DNA of 64,000 nucleotides from Fonsecaea monophora (GCF_001642475.1 NW_019173932.1:1054001-1118000), one strand, 5' to 3'. Shown: positions 1 to 11,982, counted from the first letter of the stretch. The notes: generated by a model from the letters alone, not told the origin. Numbers and translations are program-made.

Positions 1-377
1 GTTTGGACGCCTTCTTTTCGTTGTAGCCGCCTTGTTGTCGTCCTTCTGTCGTCTGTTGTCTGGTATTCTTTGTCGTAACTGCGCTCTTCCATTTCTTCGA
101 TCTTGATCAGTTATTTCACTGTTTTATTTATCTATTTCTGTCAACCTTTTGTTCTGCTCGTCGGGCTTCTTGTCACCCGAAATATTCTTTGTATCTGCTT
201 CTATTGCGGTGAAAGTCTTTCTCTCCTTCTCCCCCTTTCTAACCTTGATCGCCTTTCCTCACTCATCCTCCGTGTTCAATATAACCCTCACATATTCCTT
301 TTCTTGACGCAGAATCCAAAAAACGAGCCAAGACGTCGACCACCCCAGCCAGCCACGTACTAGACCACCCCTCAAAG
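1..377 (+). promoter_or_regulatory. 5' flank of the secreted-protein gene
   Basis: Pyrimidine-rich sequence with many CTT/TCT runs, typical of a fungal core promoter and 5' leader. I see no gene here. It leads directly into the start codon at 378. The left part belongs to whatever lies outside the window. Confidence 0.4.
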
Positions 378-1121
378 ATGATATCCTTGATCAGTCTTCT
401 CTCGTTCACCGCCGCAGTGGCTTCCACCACCCTAGCGGCGGCGTCCCCATCTAAGAACTTTCCCGCCCATCTCCACCACCAGCGCGACAACTCCAATTCC
501 AATTCGAACGCCGCTGGACCCCCCGACCCCGTTCGCCAGCTGCTGTACATCGCCCCCGACTCCAACACGTGCGACGGCGCCACGTACCCGAACGAATGTG
601 CCGTGTCGTCGCTGCCCGTTGTGCAGGCCCTCGTTGACGGCTTTGCCGAGTACAACGTCACCACGGCGCCCGAACAGGCCGCGCTGCTCTCCTGGATGGT
701 CTACGAGAGCGGCCAGTTCAAGTACAACCGCAACCACTTCCCCGCGCCGGGCCGGCCGGGCCAGGGCACCCGCTCCATGATGTCCCCGACCTTTGTGCAG
801 CAGTACGCCAACTCGATCCCGGAGCTGCAGGCCAAAGTCGCCGCCATCGCGCCTCCCCCGGCCGCAGGGACTTCCCTCACCGGCGCCCAGGCAGACCAGG
901 TCCTCGCCCTCGTCCAGCCGGACAAGTACTCCTTCGCCGCCGCCGCGTGGTACTACGGTACCCACTGCACCGACGCCCAGAAGAAGCTGGTCCGCCAGGG
1001 CGGCCAGAAGAATTGGGAGGACGCCTTCATCACCGGATGCGTGCAGACGACCGTCGACGACGATAGGATTGCCTACTGGAAGAAGGCGTGTCAGGCCCTG
1101 GGGGTCACGGTGAAGCCGTGA
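378..1121 (+). CDS. Secreted protein of unknown function, possibly lysozyme-like
   Basis: A single-exon gene for 247 residues. The first ~22 residues form a signal peptide (a hydrophobic stretch ending in a small-residue Ala/Ser run), followed by an Asn/Ser-rich linker to about residue 55. The remaining domain contains six or so Cys (in TCDGATYP, PNECAV, GTHCTD, ITGCVQ and KKACQ), consistent with disulphides in a secreted fold. The segment WMVYESGQFKYNRNH resembles the catalytic Glu surroundings of soluble lytic transglycosylases and lysozymes, and is followed by a Pro/Gly-rich loop; this similarity is my inference and could be coincidence. The family is common in filamentous fungi and, to my knowledge, unassigned. 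The 3' flank carries a small tandem repeat. Several antisense open frames over it are shadows of GC-rich codon use. Confidence 0.85.
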   Translation: MISLISLLSFTAAVASTTLAAASPSKNFPAHLHHQRDNSNSNSNAAGPPDPVRQLLYIAPDSNTCDGATYPNECAVSSLPVVQALVDGFAEYNVTTAPEQAALLSWMVYESGQFKYNRNHFPAPGRPGQGTRSMMSPTFVQQYANSIPELQAKVAAIAPPPAAGTSLTGAQADQVLALVQPDKYSFAAAAWYYGTHCTDAQKKLVRQGGQKNWEDAFITGCVQTTVDDDRIAYWKKACQALGVTVKP

Positions 1122-1224
1122 ATCGTGATGAAGAAAACGTGTGCAACATTGGATCTGGCGTTTCAACGGAAGGAACTCGGTATGCGAGGGATGTTTAAAA
1201 AATGATGGAGAGATAGAGCTTTTG

Positions 1225-1270
1225 GAGCTGGTTATTTAGAGCTGGTTATTTAGAGCTGGTTGGTTATTTG
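1225..1270. repeat. 14-bp tandem repeat, about 3 copies
   Basis: The unit GAGCTGGTTATTTA occurs twice exactly (1225-1238 and 1239-1252), followed by a third diverged copy with a GGTT insertion. It sits ~100 bp after the stop codon at 1121, probably in the 3' untranslated region. Confidence 0.85.
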
Positions 1271-1750
1271 GGCTCTTCAATGATACGATCTTCTTGGTCC
1301 AAACGTAGCAGAGCAGGGCCATGACTTTCCCCGTATCAACATGTTTCTTTTTCTCTCTTTCTCTTTCTTCCGCTACCAAGTCCCTTTTGCACGCCGGTTG
1401 AGGAGGTCCAGTGTACCTTATGTATCCTGCCTAGGTAGGTCACTTTGTTTCATTGACCACTCATCTACCAGTATTCGGTTTACCCTATATCCCCTGTATG
1501 TATTACGTTTGTGGGGACCACAGGAGAACAGTTTTCCCGTGGACTATTGTAGACAGTGTAGATACATAATAGTGCAAGTCAACCTCCATACGGTACAGTG
1601 TGTATTCCACACGCCGCGTGAGGTTGTCTAGGCAAGCCAAGCCAAGCCTGGGCCAGTCCAGTCTAGTGTGGTCCATTTTGGACGAGACGGGAAGTGATGG
1701 AATGTCGATGACCAAAAATGTATTACATGTTATATATCTATTTCCATAGA

Positions 1751-1780
1751 CATATGCAGATATATGCAGATATATGCAGA
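1751..1780. repeat. 10-bp tandem repeat, 3 copies
   Basis: The unit TATATGCAGA is repeated three times, the first copy with one changed base. It is followed by the related GATATACATG. Confidence 0.85.
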
Positions 1781-2160
1781 GATATACATGTATCATGTTA
1801 TCATGTGTGTCGCCAATCAACCCTATCAGAGCCTTTCACCACGGTGGGAACGCCGTTCATATTCATTGTTCATTCATTCTGTCAGTCATTCGTTCGATAG
1901 CCTTGGGTGACCCAGCTCCCCAAACAGATGCCGCTTAAAAAAAGAAGGGAAAATCGCACAAGATTCTGTACCTCTTGTTCCTCCACTTCCCTTTCGGCTC
2001 TTTCGGGAATGGAGTCGGGTATATGGATATATAAAGATACTATTTTCGCAATCAGGCAACTCCATGGGAGCGGCGGGAGAGGCAGCGTTCACGCCCACGC
2101 CACGGAATGTCCATCACTCACTCACTCACTCATTCAGTTTGGAGCTGTCGTGCCGCTGCT

Positions 2161-3521
2161 CTACCAGTACCAGGACCAGTACCAGCACATACCGGTGGCC
2201 ACCAAGAGCAGGAAGAAGAAGAACCAGCAGATGAAAGCACGTGGGTTGCCACCGAGTGACTGCTGGGATCGTGCCCGCGACCTCGTTGGCGCTCTCGTCA
2301 TGCGTGTTGTCGAGAGTAACGATTCACTGTCGTACGATGTCCCGTAGTTGTAGTAGTAGGAGGGTTGGTCGTATCTCGTCGCGCGAACGGGTTGCGTATC
2401 TCCTCGAATCGTGCGAGTCGCGGTGGATGTTGGCTCTGGGTATGCGCCCGGCATGGGCATGGGATGGAACGATACCACGTGGCTCTGGAGGCGCTTTTGA
2501 GGTGGATATGGAGCCGCGCGAGAGGTGGGTAGAGGCGAGGGTGTAGTGAATGGTACATATCTGGATGGAGATGGAGGTTGAGGTGTATGCGGATAGCTGA
2601 TCGTCTGGGTCGACTGGCTGAGGTTGGGGGGAGGTGTGTTCTGTGTTACTCTCGAAGAGCTGGTGATGTTGTAGACGTTGGCGTACGTGGGCAAGTCTCG
2701 ACCCGGTGTCCGTGTCGGTGTTGGTGAGGGAGGAGGCGTAGGGAGCAATAGGCCTAGCGATGCTGCCGCTGACTCCGACTCCATTTCCATGTCCATCTTC
2801 GACAACAACGGCGTCAGCGATCTCTCCCGCTCCCGCTCTTGCTTTGACATCCGAATTGTCGACATCGTCCCCACCGGCGATGGAATCGGCCCAAAATTAC
2901 AATCGACCATGTACTGCAGTAAGTCCGCGCGCGATGCTTTGGTGAGGCACACCTGTCTCCCCCTAGCCCAGTAGGGCTGCAGGATCCGCCAGTCTGCCGT
3001 CTGCGGGTCCGCCGCGTTGATCCACGAGCGGCGCGGCATCTGCGCATTCTGGGGCGAGAGGTATAGGGTGACGTTGCTGGCCTCGGCGTGGGCCGGACTC
3101 GGGTGGATGGGGAGGTATTTACGGCGGAGGGAAGGTTTTCGGACGCGCTTATCGAGGCCCTTGCCGTTGAATGATCTTATCTGTAGAGATTCCGCCGGGA
3201 CGGACGGGTTGGACAAGTTAGCCAGTCAGTCACTCATTCATTTGTCTTTCTCGTTTGTGCATATGAGGCTGAGGGGGAGGAGGTCGTGGACGTTTGTAAG
3301 AAAAAGTAAAGAAAAGAGCCCGGGAGAGGGGGGGGGAGTACTATCAAAAACATGACCTCGTCAGTGCCAGTCCCTTCCCCGCCGCCGACGTGGAGAATCA
3401 CGACAGGATGACCGAAACACCCATTTTCGATTGAGTGACACCGCTCTGCCAACGCGGGATCGATCTTGTCTTTGTCCGGGAGGTTGCATATTCTGCCGGC
3501 GACGACCTCGTGTTTTTGCAT
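2161..3521 (-). CDS. Tail-anchored fungal protein of unknown function
   Basis: Two exons: 3521-3342 (60 codons) and 3180-2161 (340 codons with stop). The intron is 161 bp, with acceptor CTACAG and a GCTAAC branch site; the donor GTACTC is weak. Joining them gives 399 residues. It restores a continuous N-terminal domain running from GRICNLPDKDK through the conserved-looking CFGHPVVILHV, across the junction into SFNGKGL, then YLPIHP. I recognise this arrangement from a Pezizomycotina family with no assigned function. The middle (about residues 170-370) is Pro/Ser/Thr-rich and probably disordered. The last ~22 residues are a hydrophobic segment very rich in Trp, Phe and Tyr. With no signal peptide, that suggests a tail anchor in a membrane (inference). 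Starting at the later Met at 3216 would lose the conserved N-terminus. The intron holds a nine-base C run on the coding strand. Confidence 0.7.
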
Positions 3522-5310
3522 CCCTTCTCCCCTTTTTCTGCAGGTAGTTCTGTTCTGTCTGTTCATTTTCTGTCTCCCTTTTTGCTGGTGTCTGTAAAAT
3601 TATGAAATGAAGTAAATCGTCCGTCTCTGTACAAGTACACTTGATATATATATATATTCGAGAATTCTACCTCGAGTTCGAGTATTTCAGTGATCGAGCT
3701 CGATTCTCCTCTCGACGGGAAACACGTAGTCATATCACAAGAAAGCAGCTAAGAGGTATTGTAAGCGCTCAAGATATCGTCGACCAGAGCCGACCAGACT
3801 CGAGGCCGTTGACAATTGCAAGGTAAAGCTGTCGAGCGGGACGAGGAGGGGTGGGGGGGGGAGGTGTCTGTGTGGGGCAATTACTATAACTCAAACCTCT
3901 TTTTCAAACGCCATCCTCATAAGGATCTAGTGAACGGCCCCCGCCGTGGCCGGCGAGGCGGATTTCTACTCGTAGGTCGTCGGGGGAGAGCAGTTCCGGA
4001 CTAGATGCCGAATAGTTCCCGTACTTTTGCTTCGAACTTGTACAAGTAGGGATGAGTAGGTACCTCGTAGAAGCTTGGCCACGACCCCAGGCCATTCCCT
4101 CTCCACTCTGACGCCGCAGCACTTTTCTGCCTCGATGATGTTGCGATGCAGGCACGCAGGTCTGTTCCAGGTCGGCCTCGTTTCCAGCCCGAACCGTAGA
4201 AGAGTGGCTGGCTACGGGGACGAGATCCTTCGACGGCGAGACCGAGTCAACCGGGACGAACACAAAAAGGCCGAACTCGAATTATGCTTTTGCAATCCGT
4301 GCGCCGAGTCCAATGCCTTTGTATTTGTAGGCAACGAAAAGTCGCCGGGATTCTGGAGTACGAGGTACCCAGTAGTACCGAGTACAAGCTCCGCTGTCCT
4401 GTCCGAACAGGTGCCTATTATTGTGGACTCTCGTCATGTCCGCCGCAGGTCGGCTGCGGCCAAGTTGGTGTGCGGTGCGTGTGCCAATACTTCCTGGTAC
4501 AAGGACAGATCATGTCATGTGGGCTTGGTATTCTTGCCTGCTTGCTTGCTTTGACGACCACTACCCACTCCAGTGTCGGCTGGCAGAAGCCCATTACCAC
4601 CACCCACACTATCTTCTCGGCGATATAATGTCCCGCATCGGTGGAGTGCTAGGCGGCTGAACCGGACACGCAGAACGCTGTTAGCCAAGGCTTTGCTCCA
4701 TGTCTTGTGATCGAACGATCCATATACAAAGCCGAGCCACAAACGCCAGGCCTGTCTGTCTGTCGACTCGGAAATCCCAGAGACCGAATGGCAGGTCGCG
4801 GCTTGAAGAGTGGCCAAGTGGTATGCGTGACGTGGAGAACTGGGCGGTGTCCTCGGCAAAAGCGAGGGAGATGGATATCAATTGAGAGTGTGGATTAATA
4901 TGTTGCGGAAGGATGGTGAGGTGAGTGGGTGGGCGTAAATTGCCAGGTCTTTCTCTCCCAGGCTAGGCTAGAAGAAACAGCTCTTCACCTGTGGGCAGAA
5001 TATCAAATACTGTAAAGGAGTCAATGGTAGAGATAGCCAGGAGGACCCTGACCATGAACAACCAAGGTACAGGTGAGTGGGAGGTATGCAGTCTTCAATT
5101 TGGCGCGGCAAAGCTGAATATCAAGTGCGCTGGATATAGATTCAATTCTTGTATGAACACAGTACAATATGTACGAGGCACTTCCTATGTACCAACGTAT
5201 GTCCCACGTATGTAACCATCGTTGAAGGCCAGAAATGGCTAGCCTTGTGGTTACTGCATTGTGAAAGGCCACTTCCAGCCTTCGTTCGGTCATTACCATA
5301 CTTCATGCCC
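3522..5310. other. Intergenic spacer, 1.8 kb
   Basis: No gene supported. Open frames here (for example 4075-4554 on the plus strand) have no recognisable domain and no consistent codon pattern. A (TA)n run lies at about 3643-3656. The right part would contain the 3' untranslated region of the sugar transporter gene, the left part the promoter of the minus-strand gene starting at 3521. Confidence 0.45.
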
Positions 5311-7261
5311 TCAAATCAATTGCCTCGGAGGCATCGTCTCTTCTCCCTTGACTCCATGCACGAGGCTTCCCCTCTTGTTCTCATAGTTTCGCAAGGTGCC
5401 CGTCCCCTCCACAGTTTCTTGGACCACAGAATCCTCAAAGACGTCGATGTGGGTGCTCGCAAACTTTCGTGCACTGACACCCCTCTCGAACAAGAGATCC
5501 AGTTCTGCAAAACTGCGACCCGCCGGCTCTGGCACACGGAAGTATGTGTAGATGATGCAGCAGAAGCAGATCCCCGCCCAGAAGAAGCCTGCGTAGTTGC
5601 TCCAGTTCCATTCACCGGGGTTGAGCATGTACGGTGTCAAGACGGAACAGATAATTCCGACGACGTTGTACAGGTTGCGCCCCAGTACGACAGTCTTGAT
5701 CTGCAGACGGCGGGTGGAGAGCTCCGCAACCAGAGAATAGCAAACCGTGCCCACCGTAAGTTGGTAGCAGAGTGCCCAGACCAGCATGATCGATCCAGTA
5801 GCCAACGCCGCCGAGTCTCGGTGGGAATCAGGAACCAGCCCCAAAAATCCCATGATGAGCAGCATGGAGAACAATCCACAGAGTCCGTAGAGGTAGAGGG
5901 ATCGTCGTCCGATGCCCCGACTCATCAAGAACCAGGCACCGAAAACTCCTCCCATGTTGATTCCGTACTGTCCGAGGGCAAAGTCATAGGATTTGCTCGT
6001 GGCCAGACCCGCTTGTTCAAGAAAATATGTCGAGTATCCAGAGAAAGAATTGCCGGACAGGTTCTGGATCGCCCAGACCATGCACACAATCTCGGTCCGT
6101 CGCAAGTCGGTGCCTTTGAAGCAATCCCAGTACGTGGCACCCGCCGTGATCTTTTCTTCCAGAGCGGTTGTATGGACCATCATCGCAATGGTTTCATCGG
6201 CATCGAAATCGGTTTCGCGGTTGAGTGAAGTCAATCGAAGAAGTGCTCTTTTGGCGTCGTCGAGTCGCCCCTTGCGCACAAGCCACCATGGCGATTCTGG
6301 TGCGAGGAAGATTCCAATTATCAGTGGCGCCGGCCACACCCACTGGATCGCATAAGGTATGCGGTATGACCATTGATCGTCGCGAGGGAGCATCGACTTA
6401 ATGACCCCAATCCCGATCACCTGTCCCAGTCCCCAGCAGAAGTTTACATAGGTCGTAAGATACCCTCGGAGCGCCACTGGACACACCTCGGATGCATAGG
6501 TGATGGCTAGGCACGTACAGAGTTAGTAGGTGTGTTTTCGAGACATAGGAGGTTCGATACGTAGTGGTGTGGATATCGGCGGGGGGGGCTCAATGAGTTC
6601 CCAATAACACCTCATACGTTGCGGCCGGAAAAACTTACTTGCGACTTGGAACATGCCCCAAGGTATTCCACAGAGGATCTCTGCGACCTGGAGAGCGACC
6701 ACAGTCTGTGCTGTGAAGAAGACCGCCGTGTAAATGGCAACGAGGGCCAGGCAAGCGATGAGGGTGTATCGGTAGCCAAAACGCTCGCAAACCAAGCCGT
6801 TGATCATAAGGCCAATTATTTCGCCGACATTGGCACCGTTGCTAAGACCTGCCTGCCACGGAGCCGGGATTTGATAACTTCCGTCGGGCAGTTGTTCGCC
6901 GTACTTCTTCTGGAACTGAGGGAACGCGTCTGTCAAGACAACGGTCAGAAAGCAAAGGAAAGTCGGGAATCTTGGGTTTCCAGGCACTAGATCACTCACA
7001 GAAATTGCTCAACAGACACACATCGTATCCCTCCATGGCAATGCAGGTCGAGATCAAGATGCTCCACCCAACGGCTTTCGGATAGAGCTTGATGCCTTGC
7101 CACAAGGTCATCTTGTGCTCCTTTTCCGTCGCTCTCTGAGCATTGTGGATGACATCGTCAAAGGTTTTCTGGTGCTCTATGTCATCCCCTCGGACCTGCT
7201 CCGGGGCGCCGTGGGAAGGTTGAGAGGAGATGACATTCTCCTCGACCGCCTTTTCCGACAT
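5311..7261 (-). CDS. MFS sugar transporter, maltose/alpha-glucoside permease type
   Basis: Three exons: 7261-7000, 6929-6639 and 6506-5311. Introns are 70 and 132 bp with GTGAGT and GTAAGT donors, and a CTACTAAC branch site before the last exon. The sum is 1749 bases, a 582-residue protein. Joins restore family sequence: SNFYAFPQFQKKYG at the first junction and FQVATITYASEVCP at the second. Major facilitator signatures include PESPWWLVRKGRLDDAKR in the central loop and RGIGRRSLYLYG. The pattern is the 12-helix fungal maltose:proton symporter type, related to yeast Mal/Mph/Agt1 permeases, which import alpha-glucosides across the plasma membrane. The precise sugar cannot be read from sequence. 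No glucosidase or MAL regulator gene lies beside it, so it is not part of a visible MAL cluster. The start at 7261 is preferred over an upstream in-frame start because the shorter N-terminus matches the usual acidic leader. Confidence 0.9.
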
Positions 7262-9299
7262 GATTGAAAAAACGCGCCTCAGCGTGTATTTTACCTTGCG
7301 CTGTGATCGCGTCAATCGAACAAAGTTAAAGAGGTTGTGGAGTTGAGTGTGGTTAGAGATGGAGGTGAATGGACAGTGACTGGCTGGCAGCTCCGCTCAT
7401 AAAGTCCCAGACAATCCTGCTGACCAGATATGGTGAACAAGGACAGAGTAAAAGGCCAACAATAAGCAGGTGAAAAAAAAAAATTATGAGTTGACCCAGT
7501 ATAACTAGGACAACTCTCCCAACCTCCCCACTGATCAGCCGACCAGCTTCTCTTTATATCCCCTGGTCCAGGTCTTCTGCGGGGGGGATGGTGTGTTAAC
7601 GAAGATCCCACGTTACACTGCTTTCTGGGGTAAAGAAAAAAGGGCAATTCCTCTGGTCTGGGGGAATCTTGCGGCACGCGCGCGTCGACGCAGGATCAGG
7701 TTTTCTGTTCGCCCTTGCCAGATTCGTGAGGAGGTAGAAGCAAGTGGGAATTTTTGCTGATCTGGACATTGGCGTGAGAAAATCTGGTCAGAGGACCAGT
7801 CACGCGGGTCCCTGAGGATCCCCCTGGGAAATCCTGGGATGATGAGTTCTGAGTCCTGGGGAACTCCCGAGATGCATATCCACCGCACCGCACCGCAATC
7901 AGATCAGGTATTGTCTTTTCCTCTCTCTTGCTGGTCACTGGTTGGCCCGGTCATTGTCACGACAAATGGGTTCGCCATCCGCCGCCTGTGGTTCCACTGA
8001 GCTCTCAAGCTGTCTTCCATCCTTCTCCATCTACCTGTCTGTGTGCCTCGATGTGCTGAGGGCGATGAGGGGCGACGGTTTTGCCTCTTTGATTTTTGCT
8101 CCACCCCGATTTTCGCAAGGTAGTATCGCACAACATGAAAATCCGGGATCTAAGACGAACTAGGGACAGTTCAGAGGATGCAGGTGAGCAGAGGGTGCAC
8201 GACCGAAGATCCCCAGATGTCACCGATCAATTGCCGGATTATTGGATGGTGTTGCTTGTTCGCCAATCAGGCTCATTATTGTTTGTGTTCCTTGTGGTCT
8301 GTTCAACGTAGGGTCGAAAACACAAGCGTTCGGACGGACATGCACCGAGAACGATGGGACACCAAGACTTGAACCAAGACTCGACAAGAGTTCAAGACCA
8401 AGAAAAAACCAAGAGGGCGGGCAAAGCGGGCAAATGCGCAACTTTGCACATTCTCATTGTAACCCACGGTCAATTGCCGACGACAGAATGCGCCGCATCA
8501 CAAGGATGCTACTCGCACAAGAGTCTTTTTCTCCCCGTCAGTTGTCGGTGTTGCCAGCGCCGACAGAATTCTGCTATGACCAACTCCGCAGCCAAGCCTC
8601 TCCTACAAGCAAGGGTGTTGGACCAGGGACCAGGGATAAATATTGCCTCGGCCATACCGAGGACAGACTAGAAGAGGAGGACAAAGGCATTCGACTCCTA
8701 TACTCGGTCCTTGAGCATCTACGAGGTTCTCGGCTCTTGTGCTTGAGTTTCGCTCTCGTGTGCGTGCATACCTGTAGACAACTTCTGGGCGGAGCACAGC
8801 ATTTGCAAGTATGGACATAAGAGGTACACAACACACGCCTTGTACGTTGCACGTTGCACGACAGCCATGATGCGTGAAACGTCAATATCTGACCACATGA
8901 TACAAGTACAAGTTCAAGTATGTACAGTGTACCTCGTCGACAAACGCACCCGCACTTCAACTCCCAGACAGTAAGTACGTCAAACAAATAGTCATTACTG
9001 AAAAAGGCCAGTGCTGGTGCCTCCGAGAATCAACTACCTCGCTAGTTTCGTGTCGCTCGCTTTTCAATTCATTCATATGCCTGCCTGCCCAGCTGCCTTA
9101 TCTCTTTGTTTCTCCCAGCTGGCTTCCTTTCCCGGATTTAATCCTATCAATGGGGGTTTGTCGCCCCATGAAAAATGTAACATGTTGCCTCCCAGACACA
9201 GACTCGATCGTCACTCACACATTGTCGACGATCAAACACATGCCTCCAGACAGAGTAACCCGTCGACAAATTTCCCAAACTTTTTCGCTGGACGGTCGC
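7262..9299. other. Intergenic spacer, 2.0 kb
   Basis: No gene supported. The part next to 7261 is the promoter of the sugar permease and contains an A-run at about 7474-7483. The rest contains scattered open frames (such as 8242-8820 plus) with no recognisable domain, low-complexity bias and no splice continuity. Confidence 0.45.
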
Positions 9300-10388
9300 T
9301 CACGACTGACCCAACACTTCAATGCCTGTACCTACTTGGACAACAGGTCTACTGGGCAAGGTGCTGCTCGCCTTTCTTTTCTCCGCGCCTCTCGACTTCC
9401 TATCCCCGTTTTCCGGCATTCGCAGTTCGAGCGGACCCAGAGTATAATCAAGCAGGACCGTCTCGTACCGATTGTTTCGACATAGGTTCTCAGCCTCGTG
9501 TTGCAACATCTCGGCATCCACTTTCAAGCTGAAGTCGATCAAGTAGCAAAAGGTGATTTCCAGCCGGCCTAGTTCGCCCTCTGACACCCCGCCCACCTTG
9601 CTAAAGCGAGCGTGAGGCCATGAGAGGTCTTCGAGTGCCTTCATGGCAACTCGCAGTGTAGCCAACAGCAAACGATGCACATTCCGTGGAGTGACGGGCA
9701 AGATCTTCTCTTGTACCGCCAATCGCGTGATGTAGAGCGAGCTCGCCAGATAAACCGCCGTCGACATGGGACAGTATTTGTGCATGCGCATGAGATAATC
9801 CTCAGTAGAAATGGGAGGTGGTCGTTTTGAGTAAAACTTCCGCGCGAGAGCTCCATGCTGAATGTACAGAGGCTGGGCGTTGGCCCCGATAATATGTGCC
9901 GCCGCCGTGGGTTCATGCTCGTGTGCTTCAGGTGAGCCTATAGGAGTCTTCACAAAGAGCACTCCATCGATATGTTCTTGATGGGAAGCCGACTCCGGTG
10001 GCCGCAGCTTGGTGGTTTCCTTCTTGGGAGTTTGCGTGGCGGCAGTCTCCGGTGTCATTGACTCGCGCAGCCTCGAGAGACTTCGAGCGGGTGACCCTCC
10101 TCGACTCCGCGCCGGCGGCGTGGGAGGGACATCGCCGATCATTTGGACGAGGTTGTCGATATTGCGACATAGCAATTTCAGTGCTGCGACAGGCTCCAGC
10201 TTGAAAATGTCGATGTTCTCCGGCGTGAGATCGTCGAGCCCTTCCAACGACGGGCTCTTGATCGAAGGTATGATGCCTTTGTCGTTCTCAGGCTCCGGAG
10301 GGGCAGGTAGTTTGGGTAGCGACGACGACGCCGAAGCCATGCCGGCAGCCTCCTCTTTCTGACCCCCTTGCTGCTCTGGACTACCCAT
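9300..10388 (-). CDS. Pho80-like cyclin (Pho85 cyclin family)
   Basis: A single exon of 362 residues starting at the ATG at 10388; an upstream in-frame GTG is not needed. Residues 1-175 are Pro/Ser/Thr-rich with SP/TP sites. The cyclin box spans about 180-301 and contains features of the PHO80-type family: a KFYSKRPPPIS lead-in, the helix YLMRMHKYCPMSTAVYL, then YITRL, and the later helices around RVAMKALEDLSW and the Lys-Val-Gly-Gly-Val segment before LEITFCYLIDF. Members bind the cyclin-dependent kinase Pho85 and act in phosphate signalling, glycogen metabolism or the cell cycle. Which branch (Pho80, Pcl6/7 or another) cannot be settled here. The C-terminal ~60 residues are basic and Ser-rich. 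Confidence 0.85.
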   Translation of the reverse strand: MGSPEQQGGQKEEAAGMASASSSLPKLPAPPEPENDKGIIPSIKSPSLEGLDDLTPENIDIFKLEPVAALKLLCRNIDNLVQMIGDVPPTPPARSRGGSPARSLSRLRESMTPETAATQTPKKETTKLRPPESASHQEHIDGVLFVKTPIGSPEAHEHEPTAAAHIIGANAQPLYIQHGALARKFYSKRPPPISTEDYLMRMHKYCPMSTAVYLASSLYITRLAVQEKILPVTPRNVHRLLLATLRVAMKALEDLSWPHARFSKVGGVSEGELGRLEITFCYLIDFSLKVDAEMLQHEAENLCRNNRYETVLLDYTLGPLELRMPENGDRKSRGAEKRKASSTLPSRPVVQVGTGIEVLGQS

Positions 10389-11982
10389 GGTATTCGTCAC
10401 GTATGTAGATGGTGTTTGGTTTTCTTTTCCGTCCTTCCTTCAGTCACCCCACCTCAATCATGGGTGGAGAGACGCGTGCCGCTGATGGTATCTGGAATGG
10501 GCGGCAAGTATTCCGCCACATGGTCGAGCTCGTGTCAAAAGGTGAAGGAAAGATTGTGCTCCCCTGGGCGGCGCTGTTCGATGCCTGGCGTAGGGTTGCG
10601 AAATGGAGATGGGAACTGCTTTGCGAGCTTCAGTAAAACGAGGGTTGCCGGCAAGCGCAACACGTAATGAGAGCAGAGGAACTCAAGTGGGCGAAAGGCG
10701 GGACAAGGTGCAGCTTGGGCTTTGACTTTGACCCTTGGATGTGCTGAGCACGGCTGAGACCAGGATGAATAAGGCGCGGAGCTCGGGAACAAGGAAGCGT
10801 CGCCATTCACAGACCCTGAGGTCACGACCAAAGTAGAAACAACCAGGCCTTGCGTCGGCACAAGGGGACAGGTCTGGTATTATCAGGAGCTCAAGGGTGT
10901 TTTGGCAAATGGTGGAGGGACGATTTGGCGTGCGCGCGGGGGGATGTTGTAGTGAGATCCTGGTGGTATGTATCGCAGACCAACCGACCGTTAAGCCGTA
11001 AGACACAATCTCCTATGACAAGGAAGATTGTAAGGAGGTACTACAGCTTCTCACTTTGTACAAGTAGTTCTCATACAAGTATTTGTGCGTGTGCGTGTGG
11101 CAAAGCATAGCATGCGTATACCTCGTATTACCACCATCTCTGCCCCAAAAAGGATTCGACGTGTCACGCGCCCTCCAAAGGCAGAGGCAAGAAATCTAGA
11201 ACTTTTTGCGCAGCCTGAGGATCCATCCGGGGTTGGCGCCTTGCTCCTTCGCACACATTTCCACATTTTACAAGGACACACTACCGCAGCTTGACACTCG
11301 ATATCTCGTGCGCATCTCTTGAAGATGGGTAGCCTCTGCGTCAGCGACAACCCCCTTCCATGCTGCCCTACCACCCTATCGCTCCGATCTCATAGGTACA
11401 ACAGGGCAACTGGGATCTCTAAGTGATCGGCGCCCAATTCTAGTCTGGACCGTGGGATGCATTGTAGCCAGCACACCCGACTGGTTCAATGGGTCACATC
11501 TCCAGGCCCGCGACTCCCAAGCGCCACCAGGTGTTCTGACCGTCCTGGTGGAGACTGGACGACATCCCTCCAGCGATACCGAGGTGGGCTGTTGAGGAAG
11601 AGTAGATCTGTCGAAGAGAAAAAGAGGGCCCTCGATCGGTATTCTGATAATCTATTTAAGACTGTTTTGATGACATCCATATCTCTTTGATCCCATACTC
11701 TTCCTCACAATTCTTCATCGAGGCCCACCGATACAAAAGAATAGCCCTGTGCCGTGGGCGGGTCTTAGCGAATGACAAAAATTCGGAATCTCTTCGTGGC
11801 ACAAAATGTGTTGCTGGCGCAGACCTTCCCTTCAGCCCAAGAATGATATATGTATCTCTTTGAAAACCTCCTGGAACGCCGTTCCTCCTTTCCCTGCTTT
11901 GCAGCAATAACCTCCGTATCTATGTATCCTGCCCGTTGGGTGCCCCGACTCCCGTTCACTATACATTCCTTCCCAAGGCCTT
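10389..11982. other. Intergenic spacer, 1.6 kb
   Basis: No gene supported. The left end is the promoter of the Pho80-like cyclin. The right part contains the 3' untranslated region of the coiled-coil gene. Open frames such as 10535-10861 minus have no recognisable content. Confidence 0.45.

Larger units (their letters stand above)
1122..2160. other. Intergenic spacer between convergent genes
   Basis: No supported gene. It holds two short tandem repeats (listed separately) and a run of CACT/TCAC repeats near 2110-2135. It lies between the 3' ends of the secreted-protein gene and the minus-strand gene ending at 2161, so it contains their 3' untranslated regions. Confidence 0.5.

Noticed and set aside
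432..1166. A 244-codon minus-strand open frame
   Set aside because: Antisense to the secreted-protein gene; Gly/Arg/Val-rich composition is typical of the reverse frame of GC-rich codons.
5149..6228. A 359-codon plus-strand open frame
   Set aside because: It is antisense to the last exon of the sugar permease, which is certain from family motifs and splice continuity; the frame is a shadow with no domain of its own.
8242..8820. A 192-codon plus-strand frame
   Set aside because: No family features and overlaps an equally long frame on the other strand; likely chance.
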